Positions 22,128 through 31,256 of a DNA stretch of 64,000 nt are shown piece after piece (within the stretch, counting starts at the first letter, position 1; each line of letters begins with the position of its first letter). The notes beneath the pieces were generated by a model that searched no databases, was not told where the DNA came from, and saw only the letters and a program-made list of their open reading frames with translations. The stretch spans positions 21,955,913-22,019,912 of the forward strand of contig CM068547.1 of assembly GCA_035048495.1 (NCBI GenBank), written 5' to 3'. The translations under genes were made by a program, and so were the position numbers. The DNA is from Euptelea pleiosperma. Lineage: Eukaryota; Streptophyta; Magnoliopsida; Ranunculales; Eupteleaceae.

Positions 22128-22634
22128 GCAGTTGACACTCAAGTTGTATCACAGGAACTCTTCCCCATCTGTCATCCACAAGCTGAAATGCAAAGCAACA
22201 ACCAGTTGCCAGCTCCTCCAGCTCTGGATGAAGAATGTGAATCGATGGATTCTACCAATGACAATGATGGAGAAGCCGTCCTTCCGAAGCCAGAGAGTTC
22301 ACAGTTCAGTTACCCAGTAATATTTCCTGCTTGCTTCTCATCATTCTTGCCATTTTCCTTCCCATTTTGGTCGGGATACAATACAGAGGCGACGACTAAA
22401 GAGCCGCATGAAGTTGTTAAGCCAACAGCAATACATTCAAAGAGTCCAATCAATGTTGACGAGCTGGTAGGCATGTCAAAATTGAGCCTAGGAGAATCCC
22501 TTGGTCACTCGGGACCTTCATCTCTCTCGCTAAAATTGCTCGAAGGGACCACCAGGCAGTCAGCTTTCCATGCTAACCCTGAGTCGGGTGACTCAAGTAT
22601 GAACTCAAGCAGCAGTCCAATTCATGCAGTCTAA
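22128..22634 (+). CDS. SHAQKYF-class MYB transcription factor, final exon
   Basis: The acceptor TTTGTGCAG precedes 22128 and the reading frame joins exon 2 in phase 0. The 168-residue C-terminal part holds blocks conserved in the KUA1/MYBS3 family: 'EECESMDSTND', an aromatic/Pro block 'FPFSFPFWSGYN', 'KPTAIHSKSPINVDELVGM', SKLSLGES, and LSLKL, an LxLxL (EAR) repression motif. It ends at a stop at 22632-22634. No frameshift, so this exon looks functional. The upstream ATG at 22083 is intronic and should not be taken as a start. The intron (19719-22127) is 2.4 kb, enlarged by three MITEs. Confidence 0.9.
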   Translation, partial: AVDTQVVSQELFPICHPQAEMQSNNQLPAPPALDEECESMDSTNDNDGEAVLPKPESSQFSYPVIFPACFSSFLPFSFPFWSGYNTEATTKEPHEVVKPTAIHSKSPINVDELVGMSKLSLGESLGHSGPSSLSLKLLEGTTRQSAFHANPESGDSSMNSSSSPIHAV

Positions 22635-22743
22635 TAAGCTGTGAATGTTGAACGTGAGACTACCTAGATCAGTACTGATAAGCCCTGCAGATTTTCTGTT
22701 AATACAAGATGAATAATGTGCAGTTCTGGCTTGTATGCTTCAG

Positions 22744-22805
<62 letters not shown>
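22744..22805. repeat. (TA)n microsatellite in the MYB 3' flank
   Basis: About 30 uninterrupted TA units, starting ~110 bp after the MYB stop codon and therefore likely in or just beyond the 3' UTR. Confidence 0.95.
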
Positions 22806-22808
<3 letters not shown>

Positions 22809-23673
22809 TTTTAATGCGGGATTTGCCTTATTAATTTGATTCTTAGAAAGTGACCAACTTAACCCGTGATCTTTGAAAAATGAGAACCTCAGTCCCTACA
22901 TATGTAGATTCTTTTGAATCGGAGTTAATTTGAATTTTAACGTTTGTTGTAGGATCTGTTTTTCTGGAGCTGATAAATGATTTTTGTTGGTTTAAACTTA
23001 GTTCAGGTTTTCTTTTTCATGTGGGTTTTGTTGAGATTCTGGGTGGCATGGTGCAATTTTCAAGTCATTATGTATAGAACTAGCTTATAATCCGCGATAA
23101 TATTGCACTTGCTAAATTAAAAAAAAAAATGTCCAGACAACCAATTTTACCGTTAGATTGAACTCCACATCTTATAGGGTTACAAGTTTAGAATAGGCTC
23201 TGACCACTAAAATTCAGACATTGACTCATCTCGTTGTGGGGAAAGGCTTCCATGCGTCAGGGCCGCACAGACCAAACAAAACGGCCCTGCTCAAGTTGTG
23301 CCACATCAGTAAAAAAGTCGAAATTAACCGCATCCTTGGCATAACCAACTAATCTGGGTTGTGGCTGTGTTGATAATTGCAAGAGCTTTTGGCCTTTTCG
23401 CTGATGTGGCGCAATTTGAACATGATCGTTCTATTTGGTACATCTGTACGGCCCGGCGCATAGAAGCCTTGCCCCTCGTTGTGTGCCCCCATGATCGTGT
23501 TTCATTTAGTGTATCATCCTCAATAAATCAGCTCATTCTGACATTTCTAGCTTCTGAAAAGTGAATTATAGATTGAAAAATTTTGGACCATCCATTTCAC
23601 CTTGGACATATATATATATATAAAATTTGACACAGAAATTTTATAGATTCTGACACGGGTCTATGGTGCCTAC
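22806..23673. other. Intergenic, MITE debris
   Basis: No gene. Phrases of the MITE families recur (for example AATCAGCTCATTCTGACATT at 23525-23545 and a TTGGACCATCCATTT phrase), as does a short TA run at 23609-23621, so it is decayed MITE material. Confidence 0.5.
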
Positions 23674-23979
23674 ATGGAGATGAGTCGAGGGCAGATTTTT
23701 GATGAAGGCCTCTTCACTAGGGTTGCAACTGGGCCAGGTTGGGCTGAGGTCCAAGATCGGTTGAGTAGGCAACCTCCCTCAAAGAACATTCAAGAGAAGG
23801 AAATTGAGGCTGCAAGAAGAGCGGAAGAGGAGGTAGAGTTCGACATGGTCCTCAAATACAAGCCTGGGATGACCAATCAAATTGCGGACGCAAGCTATAC
23901 CATCCTTAGCATTCCAAGAGGCATCCGTGTTAAGTTTAGCAGTATCCTTAGGAGGAGTCCAGTGAGATGGAGCGTATGA
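23674..23979 (+). pseudogene. Gypsy RNase H fragment
   Basis: The open frame includes 'VEFDMVLKYKPGMTNQIADA', which matches the end of gypsy RNase H (YxPGxxNxxADALSR). Everything around it is unrelated. The first ~70 bases of the frame are MITE-derived, so the ATG is not meaningful. Confidence 0.6.
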
Positions 23980-24169
23980 AGAAATCTCCTAAGATTCTGA
24001 TGTCAGAATATAAGACAGGATGGTGTCAAGAATAGTTATGGGACTTTTGGACTTCTGACCATGAATGGTCTCATTCCACCAATACCAAAGTCTCCATAAC
24101 AGAACACACACATAATCCCGAATGTTGATAGCCCACTAATCTGCATTCTGTTTACTCCTTACTAGGGGG

Positions 24170-24360
24170 AACGCCAACGCACACCTTACGCGTGGCAACA
24201 CCTTACACATGGCACACATTTAGAGACCACTGACCGTATAGATGTTTTTCCCATCTCTAGTGGACCTACCTACAAATTCATTCTGATAAGCAATTTCTAT
24301 CCATTGGATCAGAGTCTTTTTCATGGTTTGTTTTCAACCATAGATTTTTAGAATTGCTAT
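24170..24360. mobile_element. Half copy of the MITE 1 family
   Basis: Contains the one-arm phrase GACCGTATAGATGTTTTTCCC...GTGGACCTAC and CATTCTGATAAGCAATTTCT without the second arm. Likely a truncated copy. Confidence 0.6.
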
Positions 24361-24519
24361 TTAGCACGCAGTGTTATAACGAAAATAACGGCCGTTACTT
24401 TTTGGGCGTTTTAACAGTACGTAACAATTTTTATCCGTTATATTCCATTTTTTAAACCATGCTAAAACCTACCTACCAAAATTCATCATAATTAGCTAAG
24501 AGTTTTGACACCATTAATA

Positions 24520-24850
24520 ATGTCATATTATAAGCCAAGTGGCACAATCTTAGAGATCTCTGACTGTATGGATGTTTTTCCCATCCTTAGGTGGATTTAC
24601 AAACCAAAAATAAGCTTGATTAGTGATTTCAAACCTTTAGATCTTTGTACCTCAAATAATGATCAATAATGCTCAAATTCCCACGGTTAAGATCAACCCA
24701 TGAAAATAATTCTATCGACCAGCTAGAAATCACTAATCAGATTGATTTGTGGTTTGTAGGTCCAGCTAGGGATGGGCTAAATATCCATACGGTTAGAGAC
24801 CTCTAATAGTGTGCCACGTGGCTCATATTGTTCCCTGTCATCGGCCTTGA
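24520..24850. mobile_element. MITE 1 family copy, ~330-bp foldback
   Basis: Left phrase CTGTATGGATGTTTTTCCC...AAGCTTGATTAGTGATTT pairs with right AAATCACTAATCAGATTGATT...ATATCCATACGGTTAG. Outer arms ATTATAAGCCAAGTGGCAC and GTGCCACGTGGCTCATAT. No coding. Confidence 0.75.
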
Positions 24851-25309
24851 TGACTGGGCCATGTTATCAAAGGTTTATTCTAAAGTATAAGTGCCGCGTC
24901 AAGGTGCACTAATTGTGTGCACAGTTGAGTTGAAATGTGAAAGTATTCAATAACAAAATTGCCCTTGTAACTTAAAAAAAAATTCAAAATCGAAATAAAC
25001 AATTTTTGTCAGTTTTTAAAGAACTTAAGGGTATAATAGGAATAATAATTTATTTTACTTTTTTGACATTTAATTAACTGTAAAGTGACGTATGCTTGCA
25101 GGGTGACGTGATATTTGGCACCAAAAAGATCGGAATGCCCCTATTAAATAAATAAGATGAAAAAAAGAAAAGAAGTAAATATAATGGGCATCTGTGGGAT
25201 ATTGAATTTTTGCGTGAGGCACACAATAAGGCCTTCGTCGGTTAATAAGTAGAATAGATGATATCCCGAAAAAAAAAAAAAGAACAAAAGAGGCATGAAC
25301 CAACTTGTG
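24851..25309. other. Intergenic, no gene
   Basis: A/T-rich, with an A-run at 25269-25280. The open frames on the minus strand here (25070-25303) are rich in Phe/Leu from A/T runs and have no domain. Confidence 0.5.
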
Positions 25310-25682
25310 TCACAAGATGTTGTGACGGAAGCCGGTCACAGCACTCGCTAAGAACCACTTGGCATACTATTAGAAGATGATGACCGTATGGATGTTTGGC
25401 CAGTCCCTTGGTGGACTGGTACACAAAAAATCAGCTTGATTAGTGATTTCTAAGATATTCGATTGAAGTTATTTTCATGGGTTGATTTTAACGGTAAGAA
25501 TTTGAGCATTATTGAGCGTTATTTGGGTGCAAAACTCCAAAGGTTGTAAATCATTAATCAGGCTGATTTTTGGTTTGTAGGTCCACTGAGGGACTGGCCA
25601 AACATCCATATGGTCAGCACCCTCTAATCGTGTGCCACGTGGCTCATATTGAGTGCTGTGACCGGCTTCCGTCACAACATCC
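25310..25682. mobile_element. MITE 1 family copy with long perfect termini
   Basis: Ends GATGTTGTGACGGAAGCCGG and its exact inverse at about 25658-25680, extending inward for most of each ~160-bp arm (GACCGTATGGATGTTTGGCC and inverse). The internal phrase is AAAAATCAGCTTGATTAGTG. The ends differ from those of the copies at 19812 and 24520, so this is a related subfamily. No clear target duplication. Confidence 0.8.
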
Positions 25683-26030
25683 CAAATAAAAAACGGAGGG
25701 CAAAGAGGAAGTCAGCATGGGACACGACAAGACCCAACAAGGGAGGACCAGGCAAATAAAGGGGAGACAGGAGGGAAAGGCAATAAACTTATGGGAGAAA
25801 GGGGAGGGGGCACCAAAAGGAGACAAGCACGATGGTGCAAAATTCACCGACAATCGCACCACCCGGGAGCTATAAGCTAGAAATCCTGAATTCTAAATAT
25901 TGAAAACATGCTCATTGGAAATGCCTAGGTGGCATGGTTTAATAAAATATTATTATTTTTAAATAATCCCTATTTTGAAATTAATTACAGTTAAGGCCAC
26001 TATGTTACAATACTAGTAGGTGGCCTTTGC

Positions 26031-26350
26031 CCACGTCACTCTCCAACAAAGTGTTTGTCAAAATCGGGTGTGTGGCTGAGATTCACCCTCTATATATTTG
26101 GGGTGATAAGAGCTCGACCATCCTTTGTGAAGCCGATAAGAGGGGGGATAAGTGACTTCTCTGTTTTGTTATATAGGTGTATAGTGGGTGGCCCGGCACT
26201 CCCCTACAAAGCATTTCCCAAGATCGGGTGTGAGTGGTTGAGATCCATAGTCCATTTGGGGGATAAGATCTCGGCCATCCTTTGTGAAGCTGATAAGAGG
26301 GGTATAAGTGGGGAGACAATTTCCCTGTTAAATTAATCCAACCGTCCAAA
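26031..26350. repeat. ~160-bp tandem duplication
   Basis: Two diverged copies start at about 26041 and 26201. Both contain ATCGGGTGTG (26063 and 26223) and CCATCCTTTGTGAAGC(C/T)GATAAGAGG. A third partial echo (ACTTCCCTGTTTTGTTAAATAG) follows at 26371. The open frames on both strands here are by-products of the duplication. Confidence 0.75.
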
Positions 26351-27507
26351 TTTTATTTTATGTAAGGGTTGACAACTTCCCTGTTTTGTTAAATAGATAT
26401 GGTTATATGCAATAATTAAGGTCCGAAAGAGGGATGTACCTCGTCCTAACACCTATATACCCTAGCAATCATACATCTTAGGATCTATATTGTCTTAACA
26501 ATTGATGATTAGATTAATTAATGGAGTGATCAAGTGAGGGTTATGACTAATAATCAAGTTAATTATCCAATTTATTTTCTTAAGTACACAAAGTCAAAAA
26601 TAACCTTAACGGTTAATCTGAAACTTATCTGTGGGTCCTACCAATTATAGAAGATGTTGAGTTACATTAAATATTAGTGAACTAACGTTTGTGTGAGGTC
26701 CAATTATGATTGGTTTAAGTTCATCAGTGATCAAAACAAGGGTAATTCTCTTGATTTTCTTGTTAGGTTATTTATGTTAGGTTAAGATCCTCGGTGGGTC
26801 CTAAAATCACATAATTATATCATCGTCTTACTTAGTTAAGTTTATTAGTAAGTACACAAAATGTCTTTATACTATCCTAGCACAAGTACACACATGTATA
26901 ATTCATTTAAAGTGTCATTTCAGTGAAATTTCCTACGTGTCATGATATTAATGTTGTGACTAAGTTCTTACACTTAATTCATATGACATGATCATTGGTT
27001 GTAAACAGAAAGTAAAGATTTAGAAATTTTCAAAATGCCAAATTTATCTTTATAAATATTTACAATACCCCTAAATGAAAGTTCGAGGTATTAGAGAAAC
27101 TCCTCTTGAACCTACAAACACATGAAACTCATATTCTTTTTGTTACTCCCATCCTTGGGTTGTAAGCCGTCATCTTATTGCTCCCATTGCTGGATCGAAG
27201 GGGCCTAATCTTCCCATTACTCCCATTGTTGGGTCGTGGGGCCTAATTCACACTCTGGTTCATCTCTTTGTCACGGCCTAGAACTAGCGATTGTTCTTTC
27301 GATGTACCACCTCTTGATGTAGCCGGTTGGAGGGACAAAATCGTCTTGTAAGGATAACCAATGGAGTGGACCCACTTGGAGGGAAGTTTTTGAAAACGAA
27401 CTTGCTGGTATTCAAAGAGTTGTTAGAAGTTGAGGGAAGACTGTAATTTTCACAGTGGTTTGGGAGAAATTTTTTGCTCCGACCGTCCGGGCGCCACACC
27501 TAAATTG
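26351..27507. other. Intergenic, no gene recognised
   Basis: A/T-rich unique-looking DNA. The phrase CATTGCTGGATCG...CCCATTGTTGGGTCG repeats at 27185-27240, a minor duplication. No domain found on either strand. Confidence 0.45.
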
Positions 27508-27735
27508 GCAGGTGGTACACTCTTAGAGACCAATGATCCTATGGATGTTTGGCCCATCTCTAGGTGGAACTATATACTAAAAAGTAGCCTGATTGGTGGT
27601 TTATAATCGTTAGATTTTTGTCTTACTCATGCTCACGTGTAAGATTTGAGCATTATTTTAGGGTACGGAGATCCAACATCTAGAAATCACCACTCAGGCT
27701 GATTTTTGGTCTATAAGAGTGTGCCATGTTGCGTT
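27508..27735. mobile_element. MITE 1 family copy, eroded
   Basis: Contains CTATGGATGTTTGGCCCATC, TAGCCTGATTGGTGGTTTAT and the inverse CACCACTCAGGCTGATTTTTGG with outer GTGTGCCATGTTGCG. The arms are shortened. Confidence 0.65.
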
Positions 27736-28000
27736 CTTAAGTGCAGCAAAAACGCCAAGCAAAAAATGTTAGGAGCAAAAGTTTTCTCGTGGTCTGGGTA
27801 TTATGGACATGGAGCATTTTTGTACGTGGAGGTTACTACAGAACCTGATTGGATCAACACGCTCCATATTGGAGGATAAAACATTTTCTCGGCTGTCTCC
27901 AAACAAAGCACCAAACAGAAGAGGACTTTCATCGTACACGTACGCCTCCTTGTCCACAATTGCAAATCTTCCCACTAAAAACTGTGGGCGATAGGCACAA

Positions 28001-28309
28001 GGGTAGCTCTACGGGCGCCAACCTCTTTCGGCTGGGCACCAACATTTGATGGGCACCCACACCTATTAGAGGGCCCTTGTTTGGGCACCCCATTTTGCTG
28101 GGCACCCACATTAAAATCCACAAAAAAATTCTGACTTTGGGCTCTTGGCCGTGGGTGCCATGGTGACTACGGCTGGCTTGGCCGTGGGCGCCATGGTAGC
28201 CACGGTAGTTCCAGGCCGTGGAGGCAAAAAAAAAAAGAAATTTTTTTTTGTGGGAGTATGTGGTGCTCCAAAGCACCACTCCACCACCACTCCAACACCA
28301 CCACCTCTG

Positions 28310-28359
<50 letters not shown>

Positions 28360-28558
28360 TGGCGTCCTCCTCTTCTTCTTCTTCTTCTTCTTACTCCTCC
28401 TCCTCCTCCTTCTTCTTCTTTTTCTTTGTTTATTTTTTTTTTTCAGTGTGGGTGCCCAAACAAAATTGTAAAGGATGGGAGAGGGCAATTTGGACATCAA
28501 AAATTGGTTTATTTTGTGGGTGCCCGGCTTAAAGAGGTGGGCGCCCGTAGAGCTACGC
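28001..28558. mobile_element. 558-bp Mutator-like nonautonomous element with 9-bp target duplication
   Basis: Ends GGGTAGCTCTACGGGCGCC and inverse GGGCGCCCGTAGAGCTACGC, flanked by perfect TAGGCACAA at 27992-28000 and 28559-28567. A 9-bp duplication and long TIRs indicate Mutator-like origin. Subterminal words GGGCACCCAC repeat four times. The interior has GGCCGTGGGTGCCATGGT repeats, a (GA)n run and a CTT/TCC-rich tract; the long open frames here (28111-28599) are low-complexity artefacts. It lies ~1.2 kb upstream of the RhoGAP ATG. Confidence 0.88.
28312..28425. repeat. (GA)n followed by (TTC/TCC)n microsatellites
   Basis: About 23 GA units (28312-28357), then a TTC/TCC-rich tract to about 28425 and a T-rich run to 28443. 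All lie inside the Mutator-like element. Confidence 0.95.
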
Positions 28559-28710
28559 TAGGCACAACCTGCAACCGTTATATTAGTTGCCCTTTCTGAC
28601 TTTCCGTAACCAGCCATATTCCAAAAGTAACCACGTGGCTTCATTTTATTGGTCAAAGACTAACTGGCCTCAGGATTGTCCTCTCAAATAAATAACGCAG
28701 AATTTTCTAA

Positions 28711-29085
28711 GGGTCGGGTTCGGGGGACCTCCATTTTTGACCCCCATTTTTGACACCCATTTTGGCGTACCACGCAGAAGACGAATCAATGGCTGATTTT
28801 TGATGATGATGATCTCTATGGTGAGGAGACCATCCTCACAAAAATCCAAATCATTGCGATATTCGTAGACTGGTTTAGAAGTTGAGGAATTATGGACCGT
28901 CGATTTTTACTGTGTAACTTGAAAACCACATTTGATGGGGTTAGAAATTTTAGAATGGGCCGAGTTTTTGTTGGGGGTGACTATATGCTGAGGAGATCAT
29001 CCTCACCAAAAATCAGCCATTGATTCATCTTCTACGTGGGTACGCCAAAATGGGTGTCAAAAGTGGGGGTCCCCCGGCCCGACTC
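28711..29085. mobile_element. 375-bp Mutator-like MITE with 9-bp target duplication, in the RhoGAP promoter
   Basis: Ends GGGTCGGGTTCGGGGGACC and inverse (GTCCCCCGGCCCGACTC), flanked by perfect ATTTTCTAA at 28702-28710 and 29086-29094. The inner arms include TTTTGGCGTACC and CAATGGCTGATTTTTG with their inverses. Same family as MITE 2 in the MYB intron. Immediately upstream of the presumed RhoGAP transcript start. Confidence 0.9.
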
Positions 29086-29104
29086 ATTTTCTAATTCAGG
29101 GAGG

Positions 29105-29208
29105 AATCAGGTTCTCTCTCCTTCGGTGTTCGTTTAAACTGGGAAAGCTCGCGTTGAACTCTCCTCCATTCCCTCCAACTGTTGTCCTCTCCAATCTTCG
29201 CCAGAAAG
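29105..29208 (+). other. Probable 5' UTR exon of the RhoGAP gene
   Basis: A C/T-rich stretch (CTCTCTCC, TCCTCCATTCCCTCC) ends in CCAGAAAG before a GTAGAA donor at 29209. It is followed by T-rich intron-like DNA to a possible acceptor GTGGATTAG near 29744, 46 bases before the ATG. Plant 5' UTR introns of this kind are common. Inferred only, without transcript evidence. Confidence 0.45.
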
Positions 29209-29790
29209 GTAGAATCTCTGGTCTTTGATGGAAATTAAGGTTATTGATCTTTTTAGTTTCTTTGAATTATCTTCAAATTGTACGTTTTGTTTTGGTTTTT
29301 TTTTATTTTTTATGTTTGATGATCAAAGTTACCGAATCTTGTAAGATTAGGTTTTTATTGATTGAGATCCTTTGTCGATTTAAAGATATGGTTTTATGGA
29401 GTTTCTGATTTCGATCTCTGTCTTCTTTCGTGTTTTATGAAATAAATCCCTTAGAATGTGAAAATAGGGCCAACACTGTCACTTTATAGCTGAATTTGAT
29501 GTTTGGTTTTGGAAGAAATGATTTATAGAGGAGTTTTTGATTCATCGTAGAGGATTAATAGGTTGAGAGGGATTTTTTTTCTTCCTGTGATTTGCTGATT
29601 TTGAGAATATTAAATTGTTGTTTGGTTTTGATATTTATATTAAATTGAAGTTAATAGATTTAGTTTTGAAGTTAATATTTATATTAAATTGTAGTGAAGG
29701 TTTTCTGATATTTTTGATATCTTTTGTTTTTCTTTGTGGATTAGGTTTAATTGCCTCTATTTTGGGTTCGTTGGTCTTGGAATTGTTTCC

Positions 29791-29851
29791 ATGCCTTCAG
29801 CTGTCTCACCTCAGTGGCATGAGAAAGCAAGTGAGTTCTTTTCATCTTCAG
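29791..29851 (+). CDS. RhoGAP-family protein (At5g61530-like), exon 1
   Basis: The ATG at 29791 opens 20 codons plus one base, beginning MPSAVSPQWHEKASEFF, followed by a strong donor GTAAGC at 29852. The same N-terminal pattern (MPS.ISPQW.EKASGFF) is my recollection of Arabidopsis At5g61530. The single leftover G joins 'GG' at 47405 to give Gly, and the next codons read VKLKEAGQSAG. The exon is short and isolated, so it would be missed by ORF scanning. The intron that follows is 17.55 kb. Confidence 0.88.
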
Positions 29852-29889
29852 GTAAGCTGTAATCGTTAAAGAATTATATTCACTTATCA

Positions 29890-30055
29890 CGATCCTATTT
29901 ATCTAATGTGTACTATTGTGTATAGTTCTTATATAATAGGGTATTATTGTCATATGAAACATATACAAATACTTGCATGAAACCCCAGAAAGGGTTATTG
30001 TGCTTCACATCTTGTGCTCATTCGTGGTGCTAGTGGAAGAAAAAAATTGAGAAGT
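29890..30055 (+). repeat. Copia LTR fragment resembling the LTR at 47141
   Basis: The phrase AAATACTTGCATGAAACCCC...GGGTTATTGTGCTTCACA matches 47245-47285 (AAATACTTGCACTAAACTC...GGGTTATTGTGCTTCACA) in the same orientation. The two LTR-like pieces bracket nearly the whole intron. They may be the LTRs of the oldest copia insertion, but the internal order no longer fits one element. Confidence 0.5.
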
Positions 30056-30059
30056 GGAG

Positions 30060-31027
30060 AGAACTTTAGTAAAGACGGCGACTAATTGGTCAGTGTTAGG
30101 AATGAAGAGAAACGTGAAGAGCTCTACGAGTTACCATACTCGCACAAAATGGAAATCAATTTTAACAAGTTTTGTGCGAGAATGAAGTACGCGATTAACT
30201 ACAAGATAGGTATCATTACTATTGTCATAGTAGAGAATGGGCTTCGGAGAGGTGAAGATACCAATATCCAAGAGAAGTTAATGTACCCTAGTTACATCAG
30301 ATGTGGTAATTGCAATCGACTGATACTCTGCTTCATCACTAGACTGAGAGACTATAACTTGTTTTGACATCAGAAGAATGAAATTTGGACCAAGAAAAGT
30401 GCAGCCACTAGTAGTAGAACACCATCATCTAGGCAACTAGCTCAATCTGTATCAGAAAAAGAAGTGATGAAGAAGTCACTGCTAGAACAAAAAATTAGAT
30501 CAAGCCTTAAGATGCTTTTTAGATAGCAAAGAGTCCTTTTGACAGTTGTAAGATGCAATTTAGTGGAATCGACAGAATATGAATATATGATATTTGGTTG
30601 GCCAAGTGATATTGCAATGAATAGACAAGATTATGATACATGGTGGCATCAAAAAGATAGTCACCATCTCAAGAAGAAAGTTTAGAGTGAGATGTAACTT
30701 CTCCGTAGAGCAAGTGACTTCCATCCCAAGGAAATACTGAAGATTGCCAAGATCTTTCATATCAAATCTACTGTGACGATAAGTAATTAGAATATTAAGG
30801 GCCTTGAAATTGTTGCTGGTAATGATATTGTTATCAACATAGAGAACAATGATGACACCTTGAGAAGATCTATGAGCGAACATAGAGGTAATAGATCAGG
30901 TATACTTAAATTGATTCAAGTAAGTAGAAGCTAAATCTTGTGAACTAGGTATGTGGCTTCTTTAAGGCCATAGATTGCTTTTTTTGAAGCTTACAAATGT
31001 GGTTAAAATATTAAGAATCTGAGAAAC
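30060..31027 (-). pseudogene. Copia reverse transcriptase and RNase H, minus strand
   Basis: The minus frame 30560-30883 reads 'GVIIVLYVDNNIITSN' (the YVDD catalytic box mutated to YVDN) and 'FDMKDLGNLQYFLGMEV', diagnostic of copia RT. Downstream on the minus strand (30060-30560) shifted frames show the RNase H ('SQSSDEAEY' and a KTLVxxDxHFVR-like end). Upstream (to 31027), 'KKAIYGLKEA' matches the conserved KALYGLKQAPR box. Cut at 31028 by another copia LTR. Confidence 0.75.
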
Positions 31028-31256
31028 TGTTGTCACATGCGTACTTATATGTATATTTCATGTAAAGGGGTAGTTTTGTAGATACTTCTCTTCATGTGGG
31101 TATTCTTGTCAATGTAAGAATGATCTCCATATAAATAATATTTTTGAGAGTCGTGTGACAGATGCATGACATCTCTTCTCTCTCTTTCTTCTTCTTATTT
31201 CCTTTAAAACTTAAACCTAACCCTAACCCTAACCTTAAACCTACAACTCAACTTCA
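31028..31256 (+). repeat. Copia 5' LTR (229 bp)
   Basis: Starts TGTTGTCACATG, ends TTCA just before the primer site TGGTATCAGAGC (31260-31271, initiator tRNA-Met type). The end region holds a few CCCTAA units that belong to the LTR, not to a telomere. A related LTR in inverse orientation is at 38342-38557. Confidence 0.75.

Noticed and set aside
28111..28599. Several overlapping open frames of ~100-130 residues on both strands
   Set aside because: They are runs of Arg/Glu, Ser or Lys from (GA)n and (TTC)n repeats inside a Mutator-like element. Low complexity, no protein.
31210..31240. Telomere-like CCCTAA units (also AGGGTT at 38353-38376)
   Set aside because: Only three to four units, and both lie at the same place in related copia LTR ends beside the primer site. 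They are LTR sequence, not a telomere remnant.
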